This document shows positions 51,495 through 62,320 of a stretch of DNA of 64,000 nt, piece by piece. The translations under genes were made by a program, and so were the position numbers. The stretch lies in assembly GCA_031213475.1 (NCBI GenBank), contig JARUPZ010000005.1:10921260-10985259 (forward strand), written 5' to 3'. The notes under the pieces are model-generated. The model was given only the letters and a program-made list of their open reading frames with translations. It searched no databases and was not told the origin of the DNA. Position 1 is the stretch's first letter. Each line of letters starts with the position of its first letter. The DNA is from Nereocystis luetkeana (Eukaryota; Sar; Phaeophyceae; Laminariales; Laminariaceae).

Positions 51495-51825
51495 TCTTTT
51501 TTTCTTTTCTTTTTTTTTGTGCTCATCCCATTGATTATCTTCGCCCATGTTCTTCTCTCTCTCCTTCCAAGTCGTAACTCAGATCCGGGGTCACATAGCA
51601 GGCTCTTCTACCCCCTTCCCGCTACGGTACGTGCCTTCATTTTTATCGCGAGAAGATTTCAACCTTTTCTTCCCTCGTCGACTCGCATCGAATTGTGCCT
51701 ACCCACGCTGCAAGGCGCTCTCAACAATTGAATCCTTTTTTATTTTTATTTTTGCAAATAAAGTCAAAGTCCGACGCGCCTGGGGCTCGAAGCCAGGACT
51801 CAAACAAGTAGAATTCGAGGTTAAC
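51495..51825 (-). repeat. tRNA-derived SINE S1, copy 3, left part (split by LTR element)
   Basis: Inverted S1 body from its T-rich 3' tail to GAATTCGAGGTTAAC inside the tRNA-like head. The remaining head (TAACCACTTGAACCACCGGG..CGACC) is at 59943-59968. Confidence 0.9.
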
Positions 51826-52366
51826 TGTTGCAGCGCTACGGGCTTCAGGAGTCGCCCAGGTGGGCGACAGGGTATTCTGTGATGTACGTTGACTGACCTG
51901 ACCAGTGACGCACGGAGGGTGCATCGTGTAAGGCAGCGATAAAGCCGTAGGATGGCTCGCTGTCATATCGATGTAGGTATACAATGGAGTGTCCCCGGCG
52001 GGGGAGGCCATTGTCTGGGTCATGGAAACCCCGTATCGGCTGTAATGGTCGATACGGGTGCTCTCTGGCCCTACCTGGGGTTAGTCAATCCCACCAAAGA
52101 ACGAAAGAAACAAGTCAAACCATATCCTGTTCACACACCGTGCATGATTATCGCCTATCACGTGCCTGTCTGTTAACCACGCGTCGCACCTGCTGAGTAA
52201 TACCAACACTCAACCCGCGTGGCGTCTGGCCACCCCGTGGCCAGAGAGGATTCAGGACCGAGGAAAGGAGGAAATCCCCAGAAGGACTCTCTCAACGAAC
52301 GACAACAGCTGGCTATCGAGGTGAGACCGAACCGATAGCGGTACACAGGAGGAGGCAGCTGTAACA
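51826..52366 (+). repeat. 5' LTR (541 bp)
   Basis: TG...CA ends; by eye identical to the 3' LTR over its length, so the insertion is young. Confidence 0.9.
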
Positions 52367-52384
52367 TGGTGAACCCAGGGAGAT
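52367..52384 (+). other. Putative primer-binding site
   Basis: TGGTGAACCCAGGGAG begins immediately after the LTR, as expected for a site complementary to a tRNA 3' CCA end. The tRNA was not identified. Confidence 0.6.
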
Positions 52385-52469
52385 GACAGAGAGAGGGGGA
52401 GATTGGAGCGCAAGGTCATGAGCTCTGGCGGGGACACGAGAGATCGGTACCCAGGGAATTTGTTCGGCC

Positions 52470-52690
52470 CCGAGCAGCTGGGCCCGAGTTTTCTCCCGGG
52501 CGGAACGAGGGCCCGAATAACTGGGCCCGAGAGTCCTCCTGGGCGGAATGAGGCCCAAACATCGGGGCCCGAGTTTTCCCTGGGTAGGATCAGTGTCTCT
52601 GCCCGAGCTTTTCCGGGATGGAATCTGATGGGTGGCCAAGTATCGAGCCCCGAGTTCTGTCCGGGATGATGGAGTCTGATGGGTACCAGC
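52470..52690 (+). repeat. Imperfect tandem repeat of about 45 bp near the LTR element 5' end
   Basis: About five units of GGGCCCGAGTTTTC + (C/T)C(C/T)GGG(C/T)GGAA type. Confidence 0.65.
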
Positions 52691-53455
52691 GGCGAGGGAT
52701 ACACGTAGAAACTACGATAGAGTACATATATTCGGGTAGCACTACTACTACTGCTGTTTATTGCAGTGACCATGCATAACGTATCAGGAAACAGTAGTCA
52801 CGGCAGGTAGCCACCATCGCATACTCGCGATAAGGCAGCACCACAAAAAAAGGCCACAAATCTCTCCGTCCTGACCCTCGATTTGTTTTTTGTTCCCGCG
52901 CACGCCTTGACGATTGTTTGCGGCCGGCCTTCGCCTCAGGTGTAACTCTCGTTTTTTTGCGGCCGTTCTCCGCCTCAGGCGTCACTCCCGATTTTTTTCG
53001 TTTTCGGCCCCGCACATCTCGTCTGTGTTTTTTGGTGCGGCCGGTTTTTTTTCTTGCTGTGCGGTACTCCTCGAGGAAAAAAATGGGGGGGGTCGGCTGT
53101 ATTCATTTAGACTACCATGGCAATACGTTTGCGTACGACTCTACTAATCAGCCCAATCTGAGCGACAGCAGTATTTTCGTGGTCACATGTCACATGTAAC
53201 TGCTGTTTGTTGAAGTATACCTCGCTGCTGCTGCTGGTATCGAAACAGGGAGTACTTTTGAATATCGTTGCGGGAGGAGCGCTTTCCGTAGATGGTTCTA
53301 AGTTTGAAGTTGTACGCAGGAACCGATAACCTACCATGCCCCGAGCACTGAGCAATAGCTGCCTGGAGCAAAGGCGCCTCAACTTGAAAATTACACAGAA
53401 AAGCCGTATCCCCGTCTACAATACCATCAGTAGTCTATACCCAATCGGGTAATGC

Positions 53456-54800
53456 TCGGGACGATAGCTGGTGGGGAGAACCCGAGACCAGGCGGACAGT
53501 GTAAGACTTGGCATAGATGCATAGTCGAAGACCTTAGGGAGTTCCGAGCCACCGAAGGGTCAACGGAAGTTGCCCCCTTGGTGTTTGGAGTTGAGACCGC
53601 GTTGTGGTCCACAGCAGCCAAAAAGGCGGGGAAGTGGTACCGGGGGATCCTTGAAGCAGCCGAACGGTTCATGGTGAGGTGGCACGAGGCTGAGGCTGAG
53701 ATGAGTAGACAGCGCCGCGCATCCGCCGTGGATGGTGCCCAAAGGAACGGGGGGGGAGGGGGCAACAGGAGAAGTGGCATAAAGCCCGACCGAGTGAATG
53801 CGGAGAGGGGGGGGAACAGGAGGGGTAGAAGGGAAACGGCGGTAGACGAAAGTAGGAAGGAGATGGCAGACAGGGTAGCAAGGCACCAAGTCGACTAGGA
53901 AGTAGAATATGACCATACTACTAGTGCTACCAACTGGTGCAGCTGGCTCGAACGTGGTCTTCCCTTGTCTTCTCTTTTAGTTTTTTTTTTTTTTTTTTTT
54001 TTTTTTTGTTTTTTTTTCTCTCTTGCGCTGACTCTCCGTGATTTTCATTTCATTTTTTCTCTTCCTCTTCCTTTTCTGATTGATAAGCCGTACTCAAGGA
54101 GCCGTGTGGCGTGGTTGGAAGACGAACCTGCTCTGCTCGGCTCGTATTGTCTGACGCCAAGGGGCTGGGCATAGTTGACGAACGCAGGGCGGAGACGGCA
54201 GTCTGGGTAGCAAGGTACCAGGCGGATTAGCAGGGAGAACCTGGCTATACTACTCGTACCACAAGCTGCTGCCGCCACCTAGAAGGTGCTTTGGGCTTTG
54301 GTCTGCCTGTTATTTCCCCTTTGTTATTTTTCCTTGTTACTTTCTCCTTGGTTCTTTGTCTTACTCTGTTCACAAGCAGTGGTGTCTTTTGTTATTTCTT
54401 CTTTTTTCCAGCTCGTTCTTTTTCAAGTGTAGGCCACCTCGCCTGCGGGGGGGGGGGCACGACAGATTGTTTCTCTTAGATTTTGCTTTCATTTTTCTTC
54501 TTTTTCTTTTTCGACTTGTCTACCTTGTTTTGTTTTCTCTTTGATTGTTTCTTTTCGTTTCACTATTTCATAGATTGCGTATGTCGTGCCTGTCGTATCT
54601 AGTATGATGACATGGCTTTGCATTGCCCACTGCAGTTCACACTGCACACGTGGCAACGTAGTATCTCTGTGGCGTAGCTTTGTGACCACAGAACTTGTAT
54701 CTCTTCTAGGATGGAAGAATCGGCACGGACACTGGTTGTGCTGGATGTCGACGGGTAGAAAGAACGGTTTAATGTGAAGAACACACACACACACACTACC
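53456..54800 (+). mobile_element. LINE-AC copy 1 (5' truncated, (AC)n tail), inside the LTR element
   Basis: The frame 53452-53898 encodes a C-terminal piece (TEVAPLVFGVETALWSTAAK, WYRGILEAAERFMVRWHEAE) that resembles the post-RT tail of LINE ORF2 proteins, ending HQVD. A long 3' UTR follows, then GATGTCGACGGGTAGAAAGA..GTGAAGAACACACAC. A 27-base T run (about 53982-54007) distinguishes it from copy 2. LINE status is inferred from truncation, shared 3' end and tail. Confidence 0.65.
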
Positions 54801-54805
54801 TGGTA

Positions 54806-57720
54806 CGCAGTTTCACACGATGCTCAAAAAGATGGTATACCAGGGTAAATTATACGACGAGTTGCATTACCGTGCGTACACGACTAAGAATATGAATATT
54901 AACGATAGTACATGTAATGTGGAAAAAAGATAGGAAACCATACTCCTACTACTACTGCTCTACTCTGTACCTGCAGTCTTTTTTTTTTTTTTTTTTTTTC
55001 TACCCCAAACAGGGTAACCTCTCGATACACGGTTAAGCATACAGGGGGGGTGGCTCGCAGTATGTATGCTTTTGACAACATCAATACAGGGCGTTTAGGG
55101 GCTATATATATAATACTACACACTCCCGTAAAACTGTACCAGGTACCTGGTAGGCCGTATGGCAAAATCCGTAGGGACCATTTCGTACCTCTCTCTTCCC
55201 ATCTTTTCGAGTCATGATAACGCGTTGAAAAGCGACACATTATCAGGATGTACCACACACACCGTATGCACACGAGGACCAGGTATCTGGGATTCATACG
55301 GGGCATACTACGGTGAGGAAGCTGGGTAGAAATGACGAGTTTAGTCGAAGGCCACATATCATACGTGGAGGATGTATCCACAGTATAATATACAGTATTC
55401 ATACCACTATCAATATAACCGTTCATGGGACTGAAGGTCGCACGGCAAAAGCTCTCTAGATCCTTGGGTCCATCGCTCCTCTTGCTTTCACAAGCGTGGA
55501 GACGTTTAACTTTGGCCCCACACATCCCTACACACGTACGGGATGAGTGTCCCCTACTACCGGAGCAAAGTAATGTTGTTGGGAAGCCGTGCAGCTGTGC
55601 AGTGTACGGCATGTTACTCTTCGGGGGTAGATGAAAGCTATGTTGAAACAACTGAGGGCACACAACGAAAGTCATAGCGGGTTGTTATGGTCTCCAAGTA
55701 CCCGATACGCTGGAATTCCACTTGTTTCACCCGTTCGGGTCTTCTCACCCGGTACGTTGGCATTTCACTGGCTTTCCCTGGTCTTTTGACCCGGTACGTG
55801 GCCATAGGAAACAACCATCCTCATTAGCTTTCGCGCACATAATTAGTCCGTCAATTATAAGAAATAAAAACGGACAACCCAGGCGATGGGAATGTTTGCA
55901 AAACTGTGATATGAGGTGATCGTGTTCTTTCTATAATCCCACGTTCCATCTTGCATACTATGTTATGGGATACTCGTTATATGCATATATCCACATGTTT
56001 TCGGTGTTGCCTGCCTTGTAGGACGGTGATTCGTGTGATACGCTGTTGTTATGTATTCACGCTGCCGATGGTGCTCTGCCTGTTGTTTCGTAAGGCTTTG
56101 AAGATACTTGTCTGGTCAATGCATGCAGGCATACTCGTTGCTCGTGCTCGTGCTCGTATGTTCGCTCGTTTTTCATGATCGCACACACATGCATGTTCGT
56201 TAATAAATGTCTGCATGCGATAGACCACATAATGTCTTCAAGACGAAATGCAACCGACAGGTGTCGATACAAGCCATAGGTGCCGTACGTACTAATACAC
56301 GCATGCTCTCGTGGACCGTTTGCTCGGTTGAGTGATAACGGAAACTAACAATGTCGAGCCTTACGCTGTTTGGGCGTACATAACCACCCTTTAGAACGAT
56401 GAACCCCTGGACAACAACGTGCATTGTCGGCTGGCAAACATGGAACGTTCGAGAAATCCACGTATATTGTGATACCTGTGGTGTAGTTTGTGACCACAGG
56501 AAAAATCTCTCTCTAGGATCAAATAAAGGGCACGGACACTGGTTGTGCTGGATGTCGACGGGTAGAAAGAATGATTTAAGGCGAAGAACACATACACAAT
56601 ACGTGCAGAGTACGAGTCGAACACATACGGCCGCATTACCTTATTCATCCCGACTGCTGTAAAGTATGTATATTTTCTTCATTCAGCATACCGAGCTGGT
56701 ATCACATCACACTGGATACGGCAGGCACGACGCACGCATTCCGTCCAAGAGCAGAGAGAGATAGCAGTGCGACACCAACGAATAAATAAAACCTATCAAC
56801 CTAGTGGCACCGGGCATATTAGTACTGGTAGTTACAAACCACCCGGCACTAGATTATCGACTACCAGGATGTCGACAAAGCAGTTTGTGTCACAGAATCG
56901 GGGATCACACACATAAATAGTTGCAATCCCGTGATCACAGCGCCCGATTACTGGGGGATGCGTGAACAGTTACTTGATAGTATCATGCACGAATATTTGA
57001 AAACCGTGAAAACAGGCGTTTGTTTTACATTCGTGCTGAAAGGACCTCGGAGCGCTGGCCTCTATCCGGAGCGCTTTGCCTGTAGCAAGGGTGTCTGCTC
57101 TTCCAGAGCAAATACATGCATCCTAAGCAGTGGGCACGAGATACACAATGCAAATCAAACTGAGGAGAGAAAACCTGGTAGTTTCCGATAGGAAAACAAA
57201 GCCCCTCCCCAGCGCGCATACTCACGCGCCGTCTTAGCTGCTGACGCAGTGAACGGAGAATCAAACGAGCTTGACTTTGTTCAAGTATCTGACATGGTTC
57301 CCAATGACGATTGGGCATCTTCACCGTTTGAGTACTGCACTCCTGTACATGTACATAGGGTTGACCCTAATTTTCAAGTGCTTCGTCCCCGCATGGGGAG
57401 GGCAGTTCTATCTAGGCGAGGCCACATATGCCCAATGCCCAAACTAAAGGTTCCCCTCATTTGCGAACGCGATCGTGAAGTGGTTGCGCGTACCACGCAC
57501 CTGTTGTGTCGTCCGTCTCCAAGCATCGAGCGATCCGCCTGATCGGAGAAGAACGGTTGTAGGAATTCTAAATTGCATGACTAATGCTGGAAAACATGAT
57601 GTAGGCATGGTGTAACCGAGCAGGATACCTTCCTATTTGACTCTCCAAGGTTAGTGGCCCAGTGTTGGAGACACGAAGCGAAAGGTGGGATTGGGATGCC
57701 AATAAGCAGTAGGTAGTTTC
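54806..57720. other. LTR-element interior, no recognised gene
   Basis: A 258-codon minus frame (54899-55675) has no recognisable motif and ends in poly-Lys from a T run; it is not accepted as a gene. A third LINE-AC 3' fragment lies at 56470-56610 (GGCACGGACACTGGTTGTGC, GTCGACGGGTAGAAAGAATG). Confidence 0.4.
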
Positions 57721-57784
57721 CGTGCTGGGGGGGTGTTTGAGTTTTAGAACGAAAGGGTCTCACCAGTGGACACTGTTCGGACTG

Positions 57785-58355
57785 GGGGGGTGGCGTGAAG
57801 GTGGCGTGAACGTCAGTGCCTTCAAACGACTTACTTACTCGGAGTCATGTCAGTACCTTCAAACGTGGCGTGCACGTCAGTACCTTCAAACGACTTACTT
57901 ACTCGGAGTCACGTCAGTACTTTCAAACGTGGCGTGAATGTCAGTGCCTTCAAACGACTTACTTACTCGGAGGCACGTCAGTGAAGGTGGCGTGAACGTC
58001 AGTGCCCTCAAACGACTTACTTACTCGGAGTCATGTCAGTACCTTCAAACGTGGCGTGAACGTCAGTGCCTTCAAACGACTTACTTTCTCGGAGGCACGT
58101 CAGTGAAGGTGGCGTGAACGTCAGTGCCCTCAAACGACTTACTTACTCGGAGTCATGTCAGTACCTTCAAACGTGGCGTGAACGTCAGTGCCTTCCGACG
58201 ACTTACTTACTCGGAGTCACGTCCGTACCTTCTAACGTGGCGTGAATGTCAGGGCCCTCAAACGATCTGCTTACTCGGAGTCACGTCAGTACTTGAGGGG
58301 GTGGCGTGAACGTCTGAACCTTCAAACGACTTACTTTCTTGGAGTCAAACGTCAG
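57785..58355 (+). repeat. 64-bp satellite, about 9 units
   Basis: Unit: CGTGGCGTGAACGTCAGTGC + CTTCAAACGACTTACTTACT + CGGAGTCATGTCAGTACCTT + CAAA. Variants with GTGAAGG replacing part of the unit alternate, giving some higher-order structure. Confidence 0.85.
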
Positions 58356-58424
58356 TATCTTCAAAAGACCACACTAGGGGTTCACCAAACGTTCCCGAGC
58401 GAAGTTTCACACAGAGCTGCAAAG

Positions 58425-59400
58425 ATGAGTTTCGACGAAATCCTCGATTGCATAGCTGGTGTTGGGGTATTGGCAGCCAAACTCAAGATCTTCCATGAGC
58501 GGCCGAACCACATGAGGCTCGAATTCGTCCAATTTCGTGGCGCAGAGGCAGCAGATGTTCTGGAGGCTGAGAGGGATACTCAAGAGACAGCAGGGGAAAA
58601 AGAGCCCCAGAAGAGCGCGGGACGACGCGGCAACTCAGAGGAGTTCCTCGGGTGAGCAGACGCTGGGGGTTAACAGGGTCTTGATCAAGGAGGCGGCCAG
58701 CAAACGCGGAAGGGAAGGCATTCACGCGAATCGGACGCACGAGCATTGGACCGGGGGGTAGCGAAGCAATTCCGTCGAGCAGCCCGGTCTGAGCTATCAA
58801 GCGTCTATGAGAGGACGCCGGATCAGGGGTCGGGTAGGTTTGTGTGTACCCCGTTACATAAGCGGCAAAGGATGCTAAAGCATCGTACCATTTTCAAGTT
58901 AGATGCACGGAGCCGCAGTCGCAGTCGTGACCGCCGTAGCAGCCACCACCGCGGTAGCAGGAGTGCCACGCAGGAGCGCAACCGCAGTAGCAGCAACCGA
59001 GCACGGCAACGGGAACCGGCAGGACGGGGGGGGAATCAGGTCCACCACCTCCGCCACCGCGGAGGGAGCGCAAACAGCCGGCCCAGTAGGAGAAGGAGGA
59101 AGAGGTGGAACAGCATCAGGCGCAGCAACTGTGTCATCAGCAGCAGCAGCAACTGCAGCCGCCGCAGAAGCCGAAACAGCAACAGCGACCGTCAGAAGGA
59201 AAAGCGGAAGGCGTAGGAGCCGCGTCACGAGCATCGGGGATGTCCGTACGTGGCCGAAGCTCGTTAATCGTCGAATGGATAAGGAAGGACGCGGCAGCCG
59301 GTTCGTCGGGGATATGGAGGAGGAGTTGCCCACGCTGTTACCGGGTAGTGGCCGGGATACCCGCTGTGCACCGACGATAGTTATGCGTCGGGCAGGGGGG
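58425..59400 (+). other. Possible decayed gag-like coding region before the 3' LTR
   Basis: ATG at 58425 reads MSFDEILDCIAGVGVLAAKL and on to a stop after 76 codons. Downstream frames are Arg/Ser- and Gln-rich (RSRSRDRRSSHHRGSRSATQ) and open in all three plus frames because of GCA/CAG richness. A basic, low-complexity region would suit a nucleocapsid-type protein, but no zinc knuckle (CX2CX4HX4C) is visible. Confidence 0.3.
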
Positions 59401-59401
59401 G
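59388..59401 (+). other. Putative polypurine tract
   Basis: CGGGCAGGGGGGG lies directly 5' of the 3' LTR, the usual place for plus-strand priming. Confidence 0.6.
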
Positions 59402-59942
59402 TGTTGCAGCGCTACGGGCTTCAGGAGTCGCCCAGGTGGGCGACAGGGTATTCTGTGATGTACGTTGACTGACCTGACCAGTGACGCACGGAGGGTGCAT
59501 CGTGTAAGGCAGCGATAAAGCCGTAGGATGGCTCGCTGTCATATCGATGTAGGTATACAATGGAGTGTCCCCGGCGGGGGAGGCCATTGTCTGGGTCATG
59601 GAAACCCCGTATCGGCTGTAATGGTCGATACGGGTGCTCTCTGGCCCTACCTGGGGTTAGTCAATCCCACCAAAGAACGAAAGAAACAAGTCAAACCATA
59701 TCCTGTTCACACACCGTGCATGATTATCGCCTATCACGTGCCTGTCTGTTAACCACGCGTCGCACCTGCTGAGTAATACCAACACTCAACCCGCGTGGCG
59801 TCTGGCCACCCCGTGGCCAGAGAGGATTCAGGACCGAGGAAAGGAGGAAATCCCCAGAAGGACTCTCTCAACGAACGACAACAGCTGGCTATCGAGGTGA
59901 GACCGAACCGATAGCGGTACACAGGAGGAGGCAGCTGTAACA
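59402..59942 (+). repeat. 3' LTR (541 bp)
   Basis: Same length and, by eye, same sequence as the 5' LTR; followed by the TAAC target duplication. Confidence 0.9.
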
Positions 59943-59968
59943 TAACCACTTGAACCACCGGGGCGACC
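59943..59968 (-). repeat. Right remnant of split SINE S1 copy 3
   Basis: TAACCACTTGAACCACCGGG plus GCGACC is the inverted first 26 bases of S1. Confidence 0.88.
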
Positions 59969-60233
59969 GGCATACTAGGTACTACTAATATAGGGATGCC
60001 ACCTGTTACGGCACTATTAATAGTAGTCTCAGTATCATCTAATAATAGTCGCTGCTACATACCAGGTGACACACAGAATGAAACACCTGGAGAAACGCAT
60101 CTCGTACTACGGTCAGTATTAAGTAGCAGTGCAGTCTATACGTGCACCAGGTATAGGAGTAGTGGTCTGTTTGGTAGGAAGGTTTTCATGTGTGATAGAG
60201 CAGTGTACCACTACAGTAAACATACTATTAATA

Positions 60234-60346
60234 TTACGGGGGACCATAGTTGATAGGACCAAATCTTGCAAGTAAAAATGGTTAACTATATACCTGGTAG
60301 TTTTTTCATGTATACCATAGGCCCTATTAACTATGGTCCCCCGTAA
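60234..60346. mobile_element. MITE-A copy inserted next to a TATTAATA footprint
   Basis: TTACGGGGGACCATAGTTGA...TTAACTATGGTCCCCCGTAA flanked by TA. The left flank is TATTAATA (60226-60233) and an internal TATA-CCTGGTA-G micro-insertion lies at 60291. Confidence 0.88.
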
Positions 60347-60372
60347 TACGCAACATCACCTGGTCTTACACT

Positions 60373-61533
60373 AAAGGTGGGGAAGTGGTACCGGGGGATC
60401 CTTGAAGCAGCCGAACGGTTCATGGTGAGGTGGCACGAGGCTGAGGCTGAGATGAGTAGACAGCGCCGCGCATCCGCCGTGGCTGGTGCCCAAAGGAACG
60501 GGGGGGGAGGGGGCAACAGGAGAAGTGGCATAAAGCCCGACCGAGTGAATGCGGAGAGGGGGGGGAACAGGAGGGGTAGAAGGGAAACGGCGGTAGACGA
60601 AAGTAGGAAGGAGATGGCAGACAGGGTAGCAAGGCACCAAGTCGACTAGGAAGTAGAATATGACCATACTACTAGTGCTACCAACTGGTGCAGCTGGCTC
60701 GAACGTGGTCTTCCCTTGTCTTCTCTTTTAGTTTTGTTTTTTTTTCTTTCTTGCGCTGACTCTCCGTGATTTTCATTTCATTTTTTCTCTTCCTCTTCCT
60801 TTTCTGATTGATAAGCCGTACTCAAGGAGCCGTGTGGCGTGGTTGGAAGACGAACCTGCTCTGCTCGGCTCGTATTGTCTGACGCCAAGGGGCTGGGCAT
60901 AGTTGACGAACGCAGGGCGGAGACGGCAGTCTGGGTAGCAAGGTACCAGGCGGATTAGCAGGGAGAACCTGGCTATACTACTCGTACCACAAGCTGCTGC
61001 CGCCACCTAGAAGGTGCTTTGGGCTTTGGTCTGCCTGTTATTTCCCCTTTGTTATTTTTCCTTGTTACTTTCTCCTTGGTTCTTTGTCTTACTCTGTTCA
61101 CAAGCAGTGGTGTCTTTTGTTATTTCTTCTTTTTTCCAGCTCGTTCTTTTTCAAGTGTAGGCCACCTCGCCTGCGGGGGGGGGGGCACGACAGATTGTTT
61201 CTCTTAGATTTTGCTTTCATTTTTCTTCTTTTTCTTTTTCGACTTGTCTACCTTGTTTTTGTTTTCTCTTTGATTGTTTCTTTTCGTTTCACTATTTCAT
61301 AGATTGCGTATGTCGTGCCTGTCGTATCTAGTATGATGACATGGCTTTGCATTGCCCACTGCAGTTCACACTGCACACGTGGCAACGTAGTATCTCTGTG
61401 GCGTAGCTTTGTGACCACAGAACTTGTATCTCTTCTAGGATGGAAGAATCGGCACGGACACTGGTTGTGCTGGATGTCGACGGGTAGAAAGAACGGTTTA
61501 ATGTGAAGAACACACACACACACACACACACTC
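60373..61533 (+). mobile_element. LINE-AC copy 2 (5' truncated)
   Basis: Nearly identical to 53633-54800 except for a shorter T run and longer (AC)n tail (61508-61531). It starts abruptly at GGGGAAGTGGTACCGGGG. Confidence 0.75.
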
Positions 61534-61764
61534 TTCTTCGTGTGTGCATTCGTGCACATCACGAGTACCTTCTGGTACCGTAGCAAGCCTACATCACTAG
61601 TACTCAAATCGAGGATATGTACAGCAGCACCTGGCAGCAGGGGTAAGAGCACGTACGTACTGATGAGCAAGAAGAATACCCGATATACATTTAGTATCTA
61701 CCCGAGGTACAACAGTATTTACAGCAGCTCATGCCGTTCGTTGTTGAAAAGCAGTGCAGTACCG

Positions 61765-61884
61765 TAACGGGAACGGGGGTAGAAGAGCCTGCTATGTGAC
61801 CCCGGATCTGAGTTACGAGTTGGAAGGAGGGAGAGAAGAAAATGTGCGAAGATAATAAATGGGATGAGCAAAAAAAAAAAAAAG
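61765..61884 (+). repeat. SINE S1 3' fragment
   Basis: CCGTAACGGGAACGGGGGTA, GACCCCGGATCTGAGTTACG, GTGCGAAGATAATAAATGGG and an A run match the S1 3' half. Confidence 0.8.
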
Positions 61885-61889
61885 TACGT

Positions 61890-62320
61890 GGTAAATCATG
61901 GATAAGATATCTTCAGTATTATTCCTCCCAGACCGGTAGCATAGTGTTTCGAAGTTTCGGGGCTTTTTTCTTTTCCTTTTACGAGAAAACAAGTGTGGCA
62001 TGATAAGCAAGCACCCAAAGAAAAACCAAAGAACGCGAAGAAAGCAAAGACCCCGTAGAAGCGACGATGGAGGAGTGTTATGTTATCCCCTCTCCCCGGT
62101 TGCGGCATTATGGTTAGTAGCAATCGTCTCCTTCCTGATCATATATCGCCTGCCTTTCTGAGGAGCGCCTCGCCCCTTCGTTCAGAAGACATCTATCTTC
62201 TGTCGAGGCAAGCAGCAACTATAACATCTAACATCGCCAAGCACCTCGTGTGGTGAGTGAACAGGGCAGAGCCAAAATGCATCAACCTGTTGACAGTATA
62301 GTCGGTCCCTAGGTCCATGC
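61890..62320 (+). repeat. Dispersed repeat F, copy 1 (about 430 bp)
   Basis: Blocks shared with 63249-63685: TTCGAAGTTTCGGGG, ACGCGAAGAAAGCAAAGACC, CCCGTAGAAGCGA, TATCGCCTGCCTTTC, AGCGCCTCGCCCCTTCGTTC, AGCACCTCGTGTG, GTCGGTCCCTAGG. Function and borders are unknown. Confidence 0.65.

Larger units (their letters stand above)
51826..59942 (+). mobile_element. 8.1-kb LTR retrotransposon without recognisable pol (LARD-like)
   Basis: Two direct 541-bp LTRs (51826-52366, 59402-59942) start TGTTGCAG and end TGTAACA. A 4-bp duplication TAAC flanks the element (51822-51825, 59943-59946) inside a split SINE. A primer-binding-site-like TGG follows the 5' LTR at once and a purine tract precedes the 3' LTR. 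The 7.0-kb interior has no recognisable protease, reverse transcriptase, RNase H or integrase; it holds a truncated LINE, a 64-bp satellite and low-complexity frames near the 3' end. Strand is taken from the PBS-to-PPT order. I infer a large non-autonomous derivative that needs proteins from another element. Confidence 0.85.

Noticed and set aside
54899..55675. 258-codon minus-strand ORF inside the LTR element
   Set aside because: No motif, a poly-Lys end from a T run, and composition unlike the securely identified exons; length alone is not enough.
57785..58355. CRISPR-like regular repeats
   Set aside because: Units abut without unique spacers and the context is a eukaryotic LTR element; it is a tandem satellite.
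60356..60372. Short inverted match to 53505-53520 as a twin-priming junction of LINE-AC copy 2
   Set aside because: Only about ten bases match; chance microhomology cannot be excluded.
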